Source: Flavobacterium terrigena | GTDB taxonomy: Bacteria > Bacteroidota > Bacteroidia > Flavobacteriales > Flavobacteriaceae | Reading direction: 5' to 3' | Length of the DNA stretch: 64,000 nt | NCBI RefSeq assembly: GCF_900108955.1 | Contig: NZ_FNYA01000003.1 | Location: forward strand, 62,001 to 126,000 | Part shown: in pieces, positions 16,489 through 26,068 of the stretch | How the letters are laid out: the number at the start of each line of letters is the position of its first letter | Position numbering within the stretch: the first letter of the stretch is position 1 | Notes under the pieces: generated by a model | Seen by the model: only the letters and a program-made list of their open reading frames with translations | What the model was told of the DNA's origin: nothing | Databases searched by the model: none | Made by a program: the position numbers and the translations under genes

Positions 16489-18666
16489 TTATTTATTTTC
16501 TCTAACAAAATGAAAATCCAATTGTTTCTTCACTAAATCGGCGTTCTTTACTTTAACGTAAACTTCGTCTCCTAATTGTATTAAATTTTTAGAAACTTCA
16601 CCAACTAAAGCATATTGTTTGTCGTCAAATGTGTAATAATCGTCTTTAATTTCTCTTATACGAACCATTCCTTCACATTTGTTTTCGATAATTTCTACAT
16701 AAATTCCCCATTCGGTAACTCCAGAAACAACTCCTAAAAACTCTTGATCTTTATGGTCTTGCATGTATTTCACTTGCATATATTTAATAGAATCTCTTTC
16801 CGCTTTAGCAGCTAAATTTTCTCTATCAGATGAGTGAACACATTTTTCTTCAAATAATTCTTCACTTACACTTTTTCCACCATCTAAATAAAATTGTAAC
16901 AAACGGTGTGCCATAACATCAGGATAACGACGAATTGGCGAGGTAAAATGTGAATAATAATCAAACGCTAATCCGTAATGACCAATATTATGTGTTGAAT
17001 AGGCAGCCTTACTCATAGTACGAATGGTAAGCGTATCCACCATATTTTGTTCTTTTTTTCCTTGGACTTCTTCTAATAATTTATTCAAAGAGAAAGAAAT
17101 ATCTTGTTTCGATTTTAAATTTAAATTGTAACCAAATTTCGAAATCACATTTTGTAAACTAAATAATTTGTCTTCATTTAGTTCATCGTGAATTCTGTAT
17201 ACAAACGTTTTCTTTTGTTTTCCGATAAATTCAGCAACTTTTCTGTTTGCTAACAACATAAATTCTTCAATCAAATGATTGGCATCTTTACTTTGTTTAA
17301 AATAAACACCAACTGGTTCTGCATGTTCATTTAAATTGAATTTCACTTCTACTTTATCGAAAGAAATCGCACCAGCATTCATTCTTTTTCTACGAAGAAT
17401 TTTTGCTAATTCGTCCATTTTTAAAGTTGCTTCTACAATTGGTTTTGGCGCATGATATTCTTTTCCAGTTAATGAAATATGAGCTGGAATAATATCTGAT
17501 TTACTTTCTATAATTTCTTGAGCTTCTTCATACGCAAATCGTTGATCCGAATAAATTACAGTTCTTCCAAACCAAGAATCAATTACATCTGCTTTATTAT
17601 TCAATTGGAAAATAGCAGAAAACGTATATTTTTCTTCATTTGGTCGAAGTGAACAAGCAAAATTAGATAACACTTCTGGTAGCATTGGAACCACTCGGTC
17701 AACTAAATATACAGAAGTGGCTCTTTCATACGCTTCATCATCTAAAATAGTTCCTTCTTGAAGGTAATGAGAAACATCGGCAATATGCACACCAATTTCA
17801 TAATTTCCATTTGGTAAAACTTGAAATGATAAGGCATCATCAAAATCTTTCGCATCTTTTGGATCGATGGTAAACGTTAAGACTTTTCTCAAATCTTTTC
17901 GTTTCGCAATTTCTTCTTCCGTTATAGAAGTATCAATTTGATTGGCATAGGCTTCCACTTCAACAGGAAAATCGTATGGTAAACCATATTCTGCTAAAAT
18001 CGCATGAATTTCTGTATCGTGTTCTCCAGGTTTTCCTAAAACTTTAATGACTTTTCCAAAAGGAGAATCAGCTTTTTTAGGCCAATCGACCATCGAAACT
18101 AAAACTACATCACCATGTTCTGCATTAAATATATCATTTTTTGGAATGAAAATATCCGTGTACATTTTCGCATTTGTTGTAGTTACGAAAGCAAAATTTT
18201 TCTGAATATCAATAACGCCAACAAATTCGGTTTTAGCTCTTTCTAAAATTTCTAAAACTTCCGCTTCTGGTTTACGGCTACTTCTTCTGTTGTAGATATA
18301 ACATTTGACTTTATCACCATCTAAAGCATGATTTAAATTGATAAAAGGAATATAAACATCGTCTTCTAATTCTTTACAAACAAAATATCCCGATTTACGA
18401 GAAGTCATATCCACAGTTCCTTCGTAATATTCTGCTTTTGAAATTATTTTGAATTTACCGCGTTCGGTTTCTTCAATTTTTCCTGCTTTTTCTAAAATTT
18501 TTAATTCTTTGATAATTTCATTTCTACTTTGTGTATCATTGACTTCAATTATCGCAGCGATTTGTTTATAGTTAAAGGCTTTATTGGGTTCTTTCGATAG
18601 TATTTTATATACGTGAGCCGAAAAATCTTTGGCTTTTTTTGTCATTTTTCTAAAATTCTTTTTCAT
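16489..18666 (-). CDS. rnr: ribonuclease R
   Basis: A 725-residue 3'-5' exoribonuclease of the RNB family that degrades structured RNA. Domains in order: N-terminal winged helix (about 12-75), two cold-shock OB folds (about 80-225), the RNB catalytic domain with the metal-binding signature TIDPKDAKDFDDAL at 266-279 (Asp271, Asp274, Asp276, Asp277), and a C-terminal S1 domain (about 640-722, LGVVSGVTEWGIYVEI). Length fits RNase R; the winged helix separates it from RNase II. The first ATG is used; MTKKAKDF at residue 8 is an alternative. It lies near the candidate origin region, on the opposite side from rpiB. Confidence 0.95.
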   Translation of the reverse strand: MKKNFRKMTKKAKDFSAHVYKILSKEPNKAFNYKQIAAIIEVNDTQSRNEIIKELKILEKAGKIEETERGKFKIISKAEYYEGTVDMTSRKSGYFVCKELEDDVYIPFINLNHALDGDKVKCYIYNRRSSRKPEAEVLEILERAKTEFVGVIDIQKNFAFVTTTNAKMYTDIFIPKNDIFNAEHGDVVLVSMVDWPKKADSPFGKVIKVLGKPGEHDTEIHAILAEYGLPYDFPVEVEAYANQIDTSITEEEIAKRKDLRKVLTFTIDPKDAKDFDDALSFQVLPNGNYEIGVHIADVSHYLQEGTILDDEAYERATSVYLVDRVVPMLPEVLSNFACSLRPNEEKYTFSAIFQLNNKADVIDSWFGRTVIYSDQRFAYEEAQEIIESKSDIIPAHISLTGKEYHAPKPIVEATLKMDELAKILRRKRMNAGAISFDKVEVKFNLNEHAEPVGVYFKQSKDANHLIEEFMLLANRKVAEFIGKQKKTFVYRIHDELNEDKLFSLQNVISKFGYNLNLKSKQDISFSLNKLLEEVQGKKEQNMVDTLTIRTMSKAAYSTHNIGHYGLAFDYYSHFTSPIRRYPDVMAHRLLQFYLDGGKSVSEELFEEKCVHSSDRENLAAKAERDSIKYMQVKYMQDHKDQEFLGVVSGVTEWGIYVEIIENKCEGMVRIREIKDDYYTFDDKQYALVGEVSKNLIQLGDEVYVKVKNADLVKKQLDFHFVRENK

Positions 18667-18771
18667 ATTATCATTCTATTATGGATTAAAAGTACAAAGA
18701 AGTATTAATAAAATAGAATTAAGAAGTAAGATTTAATAAAATATTAATTTTTCTAAAATCTAAAATAAAAT

Positions 18772-18809
18772 AAAAAAGGTTGTCTAAATAATTTCAAACA
18801 ACCTTTTTT
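18772..18809 (-). terminator. terminator of the LRR gene
   Basis: AAAAAAGGTTGT pairs with ACAACCTTTTTT around a 14-base loop; on the minus strand it follows the gene ending at 18827. Confidence 0.85.
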
Positions 18810-18826
18810 AAAAACGAAATATTTAT

Positions 18827-20089
18827 TTATTCAACTATAATCGTTTTAGTAGCTTTACCTTGATTAGTAATTACTTCTACAAAATAATTTCCTTTTGCTA
18901 AAGATTTAACATCGATAGTTTTACTTTTTTCTGATTTTATAAATTGACCTAAAGTGTTATAAATGTTTACTTTTTCTAAAGTTAAATTATTTTCTAAAGT
19001 AATATTTAAAATTTCAGAAGTTGGGTTTGGATAAATTGAAAAGTTATTTAAAATAAAAGAATCTGAAGCTAAAACACCATTAATAGGGTTAAAATTTGTC
19101 CAAACAGGAGCTGCTTCATAAGCAGTTTCACTACCAATTGGAACATTTAACGCACATGCTGATTGATTTACGTTTAAAAAAACATTATCAAGAATTGCTA
19201 AAGGTATTGAAATAGCACAATTTACCGTTGTTAAACTAGTACAATCTTGAAAAGATCTAAAACCAATAGAAGTCAAAGAATTTGGAATAGTTACTGATGT
19301 TAAAGCTGTACATGAACGAAAGGAATCAGATCCAATAGAAGTTAAAGAATTTGGTAAAGTTATTGATGTTAAACTTGTACATAAACGAAATGCTTCAAGT
19401 CCAATAGAAGTTACTGAATTTGGAATAGTTACTGAAGGTAAACTAGTACAACGATAAAAAGCATACATTCCAAAAGAAGTTATTGTATTTGGAATAGTTA
19501 CTGAAGTTAAATTAATACAATTACTAAAAGTACCATGTTCGATAGTAGTTAAAGAGTTTGGAATAATTACTGAAGTTAAACTTTCACAACTTTGAAAAGC
19601 ATATTGTCCAATTGAAGTTATAGAATTTGGAAGAGTTACAGAAGCTAAATTAGTACAAAGAGTAAAAGCATGTGGTCCAATAGAAGTTACAGAACTTGGA
19701 AAAACTATCGAAGTTAAATTAGAACTGCTTTCAAAAGCTTGTTGTCCAATAGAAGTTACAGAATTCGGAATAATTATAGAAGTTAAACCAGGACAACCAC
19801 GCAAAGCACTAAATCCAATAGAAGTTACAGAATTTGGAATAGTAATTGAAGTTAAACCAGAACAATTAAAAAAAGCAGTACTTCCAATAGAAGAAACATC
19901 ATAATTTTGGCTATTATACACAACGGTAGCAGGTATATTAGCAGCGCCATTAAAACTGGTGTGAGTAGCAACGGCTACTTTAAAAGTAACAGCATCAGTA
20001 ATTGTATAATTTATACCATTATAAGTAAAATTTTGAGACATTGAAATTGTACTTACTAGTATAAGTACTAAAAAAAGTAATTTTTTCAT
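18827..20089 (-). CDS. secreted BspA-type leucine-rich-repeat protein with T9SS sorting domain
   Basis: A 420-residue protein with a signal peptide (MKKLLFLVLILVSTISMSQ), nine near-identical 23-residue repeats (consensus LTSVTIPNSVTSIGxxAFxxC) of the BspA/LRR_5 type, a cap region, and a C-terminal T9SS type A tail (YPNPTSEILNI to TIIVE). Such proteins are surface-exposed and often bind host or matrix proteins. The frame extends to 20107, but the TACATTTG promoter at 20107-20114 would overlap that start, so the ATG at 20089 is preferred. The near-identity of the DNA repeats predicts easy gain and loss of units. Confidence 0.88.
   Translation of the reverse strand: MKKLLFLVLILVSTISMSQNFTYNGINYTITDAVTFKVAVATHTSFNGAANIPATVVYNSQNYDVSSIGSTAFFNCSGLTSITIPNSVTSIGFSALRGCPGLTSIIIPNSVTSIGQQAFESSSNLTSIVFPSSVTSIGPHAFTLCTNLASVTLPNSITSIGQYAFQSCESLTSVIIPNSLTTIEHGTFSNCINLTSVTIPNTITSFGMYAFYRCTSLPSVTIPNSVTSIGLEAFRLCTSLTSITLPNSLTSIGSDSFRSCTALTSVTIPNSLTSIGFRSFQDCTSLTTVNCAISIPLAILDNVFLNVNQSACALNVPIGSETAYEAAPVWTNFNPINGVLASDSFILNNFSIYPNPTSEILNITLENNLTLEKVNIYNTLGQFIKSEKSKTIDVKSLAKGNYFVEVITNQGKATKTIIVE
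19231..19885. repeat. 69-base tandem coding repeat (nine units)
   Basis: DNA encoding the nine 23-residue leucine-rich repeats; units share blocks such as ccaatagaagttac and gaatttggaatagt. Confidence 0.8.
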
Positions 20090-20106
20090 TTTAAATTTAT
20101 TTTTCA

Positions 20107-20114
20107 CAAATGTA
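20107..20114 (-). promoter_or_regulatory. promoter of the LRR gene
   Basis: TACATTTG on the minus strand, 18 bases before the ATG at 20089. Confidence 0.5.
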
Positions 20115-20471
20115 GAATTTAAAATTTTTAATTTTCTAAAATCTGAAAGTTTTCAACATATATTAAAAACAACAAAAATATTTTTTAATTAAATTTAAAT
20201 TATTGATGGTTATTATAGCGTGTTAATATGTACTATAAATTTATTTTCAAATGTTGTTTTTTAAACTTATAGTTAGTTATACAAAGTAATAAACAATGTT
20301 AATTTTACGTAAAGTCTTAGTTTTCAATTTGATTGAATTTTAAAAAGAAATCTTATTAACAACTGTTAAAATCTAAAAGTAGTTCTCCTTTGTATAAAAC
20401 TAAGTTTTCCAATTTTGTTAATAACCACTCAAAAACTATTAATAAAAAAACAATAAGATGTAACAACTAAA

Positions 20472-20499
20472 TTAGGATTTGAAGTTTAAGATTTGGATT
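20472..20499. repeat. heptad tandem repeat in the candidate origin region
   Basis: Four 7-base units (ttaggat, ttgaagt, ttaagat, ttggatt), one of them identical to the unit upstream of the LysE-family gene. Confidence 0.45.
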
Positions 20500-20688
20500 A
20501 CAATTTTAAATCAGATAACCAAAAAAAACTTCTTACATTCTATCTTTAGTTATTAACATGTTTTGTTAAATTAAGATTAACTGATTATCAAGCAATTGCG
20601 ATTTTCTATTAACAATGCACTTTTTTTGTTAAAATTTTTCAGAATTCTTACATTTATTATAACGTAATAATAATTACAAATTTACTTC

Positions 20689-20716
20689 TTGATACAGTGG
20701 ATATTGATTATTTTTG
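20689..20716 (+). promoter_or_regulatory. rpiB promoter
   Basis: TTG at 20689-20691, 17 bases, then TATTTTTG at 20709-20716, which fits the Bacteroidetes -33/-7 pattern; the ATG follows at 20748. Confidence 0.5.
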
Positions 20717-20747
20717 TAAAACTATATTAACAACACAATTCACAACT

Positions 20748-21179
20748 ATGACAATCTCAATTGGTAACGACCACGCAGGTCCAGACTACAAAAAAGCAAT
20801 TGTTGACTATTTAGAAAACAACAAATACGAAGTTATTAACCACGGAACAGATTCTTTAGAAAGTGTAGATTATCCAGATTTCGGACACGCTGTAGCCTAT
20901 GATGTGGAAAGCAAAAAAGCACATTTAGGAATCGTAATTTGTGGTTCTGGAAACGGAATTGCAATGTCTGCTAACAAACACCAAGAAATTCGTGCGGCTT
21001 TATGTTGGACCAAAGAAATTGCAGAATTAGCACGTCAGCATAATGATGCTAATATTATTTCTATTCCGGCACGTTTTACTTCTATTCAACAAGCTGTTGA
21101 AATGGTTGACGTTTTTTTAAATACAGAATTTGAAGGCGGAAGACATGCAAATAGAGTAAATAAAATTGCTTGTAAATAA
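20748..21179 (+). CDS. rpiB: ribose-5-phosphate isomerase B
   Basis: A 143-residue RpiB/LacAB-fold enzyme interconverting ribose 5-phosphate and ribulose 5-phosphate in the pentose phosphate pathway. Seen residues: GNDHAG at 6-11, Cys65 in VICGSGNGIAMSANK (catalytic base in the family), and HNDANIISIPARF with the conserved His and Arg. A GTG at 20697 would add 17 residues but would lie upstream of the -7 element, so the ATG at 20748 (MTISIGNDHAG) is used. The stop is followed immediately by the next start, so it heads a three-gene operon with a small membrane protein and a CDF transporter. Confidence 0.95.
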   Translation: MTISIGNDHAGPDYKKAIVDYLENNKYEVINHGTDSLESVDYPDFGHAVAYDVESKKAHLGIVICGSGNGIAMSANKHQEIRAALCWTKEIAELARQHNDANIISIPARFTSIQQAVEMVDVFLNTEFEGGRHANRVNKIACK

Positions 21180-21527
21180 ATGAATAACATTGAAAAATTA
21201 ACTGATGAACAATTGGTCAATTTATTTCAAAACCCAAATATTGATATTGAATTAAAGAAATCAATTATCAATGAAATTGACAGAAGGGATTTGGAAAAAT
21301 TAATTCCAAAAAATGAATCAATTGATTTTAAGACAAAAATTGAAATTCTTTTTACAAGTTCTTTTTTATACAAAACACATTTAAAAAATTCGTCACAATT
21401 ATTAAGTGACGGAAATAAAAAAGAATACAAACAATATTGGAGATTTTTTATTTATGGAATAATCTTTTATACAGTTGTTTTGCTAGTAATAGCAAAGTAT
21501 TTCATTAAACCTTATTTTATTAAATAA
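21180..21527 (+). CDS. small membrane protein of unknown function
   Basis: A 115-residue protein with a charged N-terminal helix-rich part (MNNIEKLTDEQLVNLFQNPN) and one C-terminal membrane segment (about 90-108), followed by a short basic tail. The first 40 residues resemble short leucine/isoleucine-rich helical repeats. No family recognised. It starts at the base after the rpiB stop and ends 2 bases before the CDF transporter, so it is a true operon member and not a shadow frame. Confidence 0.7.
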   Translation: MNNIEKLTDEQLVNLFQNPNIDIELKKSIINEIDRRDLEKLIPKNESIDFKTKIEILFTSSFLYKTHLKNSSQLLSDGNKKEYKQYWRFFIYGIIFYTVVLLVIAKYFIKPYFIK

Positions 21528-21529
21528 TA

Positions 21530-22438
21530 ATGAGCCATAATCACGTCCACATTGCTAAAAATAATGTAAAAGCAAACAATTTAGTGTATTCTATTTTATT
21601 GAATTTACTTATTACTCTTGCGCAAGTTGTGGGCGGAATTATCTCAGGAAGTTTAGCTTTAATTTCCGATGCCTTACATAACTTTTCCGATGTATTATCA
21701 CTCGTTTTTAGTTTATTCGCACACAAACTTTCCAGAAAAAAAGCCTCAATTGAACAAACTTTCGGATATAAACGCGCCGAAATATTAGCCGCTTTTATTA
21801 ATGCTTCAACATTAATTATAGTAGCCCTTATTTTAATTTATGGCGCCATTGAGCGTTTCGTTCATCCTCAACCCATTCAATCCAACACCGTTATTTGGTT
21901 GGCCATTTTAGGAATTCTTGTCAATGGTTTTTCGGTATTATTATTAAAAAGTGATGCCAATCATAATTTGAATATGAAATCGGCTTACTTACACTTATTA
22001 ACAGACATGATGGCTTCCGTTGCTGTTTTAGTTGGTGGTTTGTTAATGAAATTTTACGGTTGGTATTGGGTAGATAGTGTAATGACTATTTTAATTGCCC
22101 TTTATTTAATTGCGGTTGGATTTGATTTGGTGAAAAAATCTACAAAAATATTGATGCTTTTCACACCAGAACATATTGATATTAAAGAGATCGTAAGAGA
22201 AGTGCATAAAGTGGAAGGTGTTGGGAAACTACACCACATTCACGTGTGGTATTTAAATGAAGAAGAAATTCATTTAGAAGCGCATTTAGATTGTCCAGAA
22301 GATTTTACTTTAACCCAATTTGACGAAGTTTTAAATCGCATCGAAATGGTTTTATTTGAACAATTCGGAATCAATCATACCAACATTCAACCTGAATTTA
22401 AAAAAGAAGACCCAAAAGATTTTATCGTACAAGATTAG
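21530..22438 (+). CDS. cation diffusion facilitator (zinc/cobalt/cadmium exporter, CzcD/ZitB type)
   Basis: A 302-residue inner-membrane metal/proton antiporter. It has a His-containing N-terminus (MSHNHVH), six membrane segments, the metal site residues Asp47 plus His50 and Asp54 in SDALHNFSD of TM2, the second HxxxD (HLLTD) in TM5, and a C-terminal ferredoxin-like cytoplasmic domain (from about 215, HHIHVWYLNEEEIHLEAH). The HxxxD/HxxxD pattern points to Zn, Co or Cd export. Last gene of the rpiB operon. Confidence 0.92.
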   Translation: MSHNHVHIAKNNVKANNLVYSILLNLLITLAQVVGGIISGSLALISDALHNFSDVLSLVFSLFAHKLSRKKASIEQTFGYKRAEILAAFINASTLIIVALILIYGAIERFVHPQPIQSNTVIWLAILGILVNGFSVLLLKSDANHNLNMKSAYLHLLTDMMASVAVLVGGLLMKFYGWYWVDSVMTILIALYLIAVGFDLVKKSTKILMLFTPEHIDIKEIVREVHKVEGVGKLHHIHVWYLNEEEIHLEAHLDCPEDFTLTQFDEVLNRIEMVLFEQFGINHTNIQPEFKKEDPKDFIVQD

Positions 22439-22557
22439 TAAATTGCGAAATTTTTAATAAAAACGCAAAAATCATAGTTAAAATTACATCATTATTGCGA
22501 TTACTTAATTTTTGGTGTAAAATGTTTAATTTTTTTACCGTATTTCTGTTTTTTTTG

Positions 22558-22565
22558 TATTTTTG
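22558..22565 (+). promoter_or_regulatory. possible pyc promoter -7 element
   Basis: TATTTTTG, 37 bases before the pyc ATG at 22603; no well-spaced -33 TTG. Confidence 0.45.
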
Positions 22566-22602
22566 GTAGGTAACATACACACAACTTTATCTACTAAACA
22601 AA

Positions 22603-25600
22603 ATGTCTGAAAACCTAACTATTAAAAAACTACTTGTAGCGAACCGAGGCGAAATTGCCATCCGTGTTTTTAGAGCAGCTACAGAATTAAAAATCAGTAC
22701 AGTAGCCATTTACACGTACGAAGACCGTTATTCCTTACACAGGTACAAAGCCGATCAAAGTTTTCAAATTGGAGACGACTCGGAATCCTTAAAACCTTAT
22801 CTAGACATTGAGGCAATTATTAAAGTTGCCAAAGAAAACCAAGTGGACGCCATTCATCCAGGTTATGGATTTTTGTCTGAAAACGTCGATTTTGTTAGAA
22901 GATGTCAAGAAGAGAACATTATTTTCGTCGGACCAAGAGCCGAAGTAATGCTACAATTGGGAGACAAAGTTGCCGCTAAAAAAGTAGCGATGGCTATTGG
23001 AGTGCCACTTATCAAAGATTCAAAAATTAATTTAGAAACCGTTGAAGACGCCTTATCTCAAGCGAATGAAATTGGTTTTCCAATTATGCTAAAAGCAGCA
23101 GCTGGCGGAGGCGGAAGAGGAATGCGCGTTGTTCAAAATGAAGAACAAATGAAAATGGCTTTTTTTAATGCGAAAAGTGAAGCCTTAAAAGCATTTGGAA
23201 ATGATACAGTTTTTATCGAAAAATTTATAGATAATCCAAAGCACATTGAAGTTCAGATTTTAGGAGATAACCATGGAAATGTAGTGCATTTATATGAAAG
23301 AGATTGTTCTGTTCAAAGACGTTTCCAAAAAGTAATTGAAATTGCACCTTCGATTTTAAAACAAGAAACAAAAGATAAACTTTATCAATATGCGATTAAC
23401 ATTGCGAAATATGTCAATTATAATAACGCAGGAACGGTTGAGTTTTTAGTGGATAAAGAAGAAAATATCTATTTTATTGAGGTTAATCCAAGAATTCAAG
23501 TAGAACACACTATAACTGAAGAAATTACCGGAATTGATTTGGTGCGATCTCAAATTATTATCGCGGCCGGACATCCATTAACACACAGTCAGATATTTAT
23601 TCACCAACAAGAAGATATTAAATGTAACGGTTGGGCGATTCAATGTAGAATCACCACAGAAGATCCAGAAAACGATTTCAAACCAGATCACGGAACCATA
23701 ATTGCCTACAGAAATGCTGGCGGTTACGGAATTCGTTTAGATGAAGGAAGTTGTTATTCTGGTGTAACGATTTCGCCATTTTTCGATTCGATGTTAGTAA
23801 AAGTATCTTCAAGCGGTCGAACTTTAAAAGGCGCTTCTGACAGATTAAAAAGAACCTTACAAGAATTTAAAATTAGAGGTGTAAAAACCAATATTCCGTT
23901 TTTAATTAATGTTATGGAAAATGACATTTTTAGAAGCGGTGAAACAACCGTAAATTTTATTCCTAATAATCCACATTTATTAGTTCCGAAATACGAATAT
24001 TCTAAAGATAGAGGTACAAAATTGTTGAAATATTTGGCCGAATTAAAAGTAAACGGACATCCAGATGTGAAAACGTATGATGCAGATAAAGTTTTTAGAA
24101 AAGCATTAATTCCTTCAGAAACTACAACGGAATATCCAAAAGGAACTAAGGATTTACTTAACGAATTAGGTAGAGATAAATTTATCGAATACATCAAAAA
24201 CGAAAAGAAAATATTTTATACTGATACGACACTTCGTGATGCACACCAGTCGCTTTTTGCAACACGTTTGCGTAATCACGATATTTTAAAAGTAGTGGAA
24301 GGTATGGCTAAAAATGTTCCTCAATTATTTTCATTGGAAGTTTGGGGTGGCGCTACATTTGATGTTACGATGCGTTTTCTCCACGAAGATCCATGGGAAC
24401 GTTTGCGCATGATTAGAAAAGCCGCTCCAAATGTTTTACTTCAAATGCTTTTTAGAGGAAGTAATGCCGTTGGTTATGCTGCTTACCCTGATAATGTTTT
24501 AGAACAATTTATCATCAAAAGTGCCGAAAATGGAATAGATGTTTTTAGAATTTTCGATTCTCTAAACTGGATTGAAGGCATGACGCACAGTATTAAAGTG
24601 GTTAGAGAAAAAACCAATTCAATAGCCGAAGCGTGTATTTGTTATACTGGAGATATTTTAAATCCAAACCGACAAAAATTTAACCTTCAGTATTATATTG
24701 ATTTAGCTAAAGAACTAGAAGCTGCTGGTGCGCACATGATTGCGATTAAAGACATGGCTGGATTGTTAAAACCTTATGCTGCCGAAATTTTAATTAAAGA
24801 ATTGAAGAAAAATATCTCAATTCCAATTCACTTACACACGCACGATACATCTTCGATTCAGTCAACGACATACGTTAAAGCAATTGAAGCAGGTGTTGAT
24901 GTGGTTGATGTGGCGTTGGCTTCGATGAGCGGACTTACATCGCAACCAAATTTCAATTCGCTTGTTGCGGCGCTACAAGGAACGGAAAGAGAAAATCCAA
25001 TTAATTTGAAAAAATTAAACGAGTATTCTAATTATTTTGAAGTCGTTAGAGAATTCTATTATCCTTTTGAAAGCGAACTAAAAGCAGGAACAGCTGAGGT
25101 GTATGATCATGAAATTCCAGGCGGACAATATTCTAATCTTTTACCGCAAGCTCGTGGTTTAGGTCTAGAAGATAAATTCGAAACAATAAAGGAAAATTAT
25201 GTTGTGGTGAATGAATTGTTCGGAGATATTGTAAAAGTAACGCCGTCTTCAAAAGTGGTGGGCGATATGGCTTTGTTCATGACATCCAACAATTTAACCG
25301 CACAAGATGTGATGGAAAAAGGCGATACTTTGGCTTTCCCAGAATCGGTAAAACAATTGTTTAGAGGCGATTTAGGTCAGCCTTTTGGTGGTTTTCCGAA
25401 AGAACTTCAAAAAATGGTTTTGAAAAACGAAAAACCGTACACCGAAAAACCAAACACACATATAAAACCAGTTGATTTTGATTTAGAATTAAAGAAACTT
25501 CACGAAAAATTCGACGACAAACTAACCACGGAAGATTTGTTGTCATACATTATGTTTCCAAAAGTTTTTGAAGATTTTTATACGTTTAGAAAATACTTCG

Positions 25601-26049
25601 GTCGTGTAGAAAAATTACCTACACCAAGTTTCTATTATCCGATGAAACCTAATGAAGAAATCATTGTGAATATCGATTCAGGTAAAAACATTTTGGTTAA
25701 GTTCAGATATATGGGCGAACCAAATGAAGATGGATTCCGAGAAGTATTCTTCCAAATCAATGGTCAAACGCGAAATATTGTGGTTAAAGATAAAGCTGTA
25801 AAATCATTAAAAGCGGCTCATGTCAAAATTTCTGGACCGAATGATGTTGGCGCTCCATTACAAGGAAGTTTGCTTAAAATACTAGTCAAAGAAGGTGAAG
25901 AAGTTGAAAAAGACACACCTTTATTTGTCATAGAAGCCATGAAAATGGAAACTACGGTTTGTGCTCCTAAAAAAGGAGTGGTTTCTAAAATTTTATTGAA
26001 CGAAAAATCAATGGTAGAACAAGACGATTGCATTATTCAATTGAAATAA
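22603..26049 (+). CDS. pyc: pyruvate carboxylase
   Basis: A 1148-residue single-chain biotin enzyme that makes oxaloacetate from pyruvate, bicarbonate and ATP. Domain order: biotin carboxylase (about 5-460, glycine-rich loop KAAAGGGGRGMR and catalytic HxxExD-type region), carboxyltransferase of the HMGL-like TIM barrel (about 535-810, TDTTLRDAHQSLFATR, metal-binding HLHTHD), the PYC/OADA domain (about 830-1030), and the biotinyl domain with Lys1114 in EAMKMET. Length fits full-length PYC. It is a single-gene unit ended by a perfect 15-base hairpin. It should feed the TCA cycle anaplerotically. Confidence 0.97.
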   Translation: MSENLTIKKLLVANRGEIAIRVFRAATELKISTVAIYTYEDRYSLHRYKADQSFQIGDDSESLKPYLDIEAIIKVAKENQVDAIHPGYGFLSENVDFVRRCQEENIIFVGPRAEVMLQLGDKVAAKKVAMAIGVPLIKDSKINLETVEDALSQANEIGFPIMLKAAAGGGGRGMRVVQNEEQMKMAFFNAKSEALKAFGNDTVFIEKFIDNPKHIEVQILGDNHGNVVHLYERDCSVQRRFQKVIEIAPSILKQETKDKLYQYAINIAKYVNYNNAGTVEFLVDKEENIYFIEVNPRIQVEHTITEEITGIDLVRSQIIIAAGHPLTHSQIFIHQQEDIKCNGWAIQCRITTEDPENDFKPDHGTIIAYRNAGGYGIRLDEGSCYSGVTISPFFDSMLVKVSSSGRTLKGASDRLKRTLQEFKIRGVKTNIPFLINVMENDIFRSGETTVNFIPNNPHLLVPKYEYSKDRGTKLLKYLAELKVNGHPDVKTYDADKVFRKALIPSETTTEYPKGTKDLLNELGRDKFIEYIKNEKKIFYTDTTLRDAHQSLFATRLRNHDILKVVEGMAKNVPQLFSLEVWGGATFDVTMRFLHEDPWERLRMIRKAAPNVLLQMLFRGSNAVGYAAYPDNVLEQFIIKSAENGIDVFRIFDSLNWIEGMTHSIKVVREKTNSIAEACICYTGDILNPNRQKFNLQYYIDLAKELEAAGAHMIAIKDMAGLLKPYAAEILIKELKKNISIPIHLHTHDTSSIQSTTYVKAIEAGVDVVDVALASMSGLTSQPNFNSLVAALQGTERENPINLKKLNEYSNYFEVVREFYYPFESELKAGTAEVYDHEIPGGQYSNLLPQARGLGLEDKFETIKENYVVVNELFGDIVKVTPSSKVVGDMALFMTSNNLTAQDVMEKGDTLAFPESVKQLFRGDLGQPFGGFPKELQKMVLKNEKPYTEKPNTHIKPVDFDLELKKLHEKFDDKLTTEDLLSYIMFPKVFEDFYTFRKYFGRVEKLPTPSFYYPMKPNEEIIVNIDSGKNILVKFRYMGEPNEDGFREVFFQINGQTRNIVVKDKAVKSLKAAHVKISGPNDVGAPLQGSLLKILVKEGEEVEKDTPLFVIEAMKMETTVCAPKKGVVSKILLNEKSMVEQDDCIIQLK

Positions 26050-26068
26050 TTGGCGACTGATTAAGAAT

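Larger units (their letters stand above)
20141..20735. other. candidate replication origin (TTATTAACA-motif cluster)
   Basis: The gap between the LRR gene and rpiB holds no credible gene. It is very AT-rich and contains three exact TTATTAACA 9-mers (20353-20361 plus strand, 20416-20424 minus strand, 20550-20558 plus strand), three copies with one difference (20221-20229, 20606-20614, 20724-20732), one TTTTCAACA (20150-20158), and several looser TGTTAA sites. These resemble low-GC variants of the DnaA box TTATCCACA. Gene direction flips here: 15 of 18 protein genes to the left are on the minus strand, 35 of 41 to the right on the plus strand, as expected on either side of an origin. dnaA is not in the window. 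The call is inference and needs GC-skew support. Confidence 0.45.

Noticed and set aside
19231..19885. Regularly spaced repeats as a CRISPR array
   Set aside because: The 69-base units are in frame and encode leucine-rich repeats; there are no distinct spacers or cas genes.
20697..20747. GTG start extending rpiB by 17 residues
   Set aside because: It precedes the -7 element TATTTTTG at 20709-20716, and RpiB proteins begin near MTISIGNDHAG.
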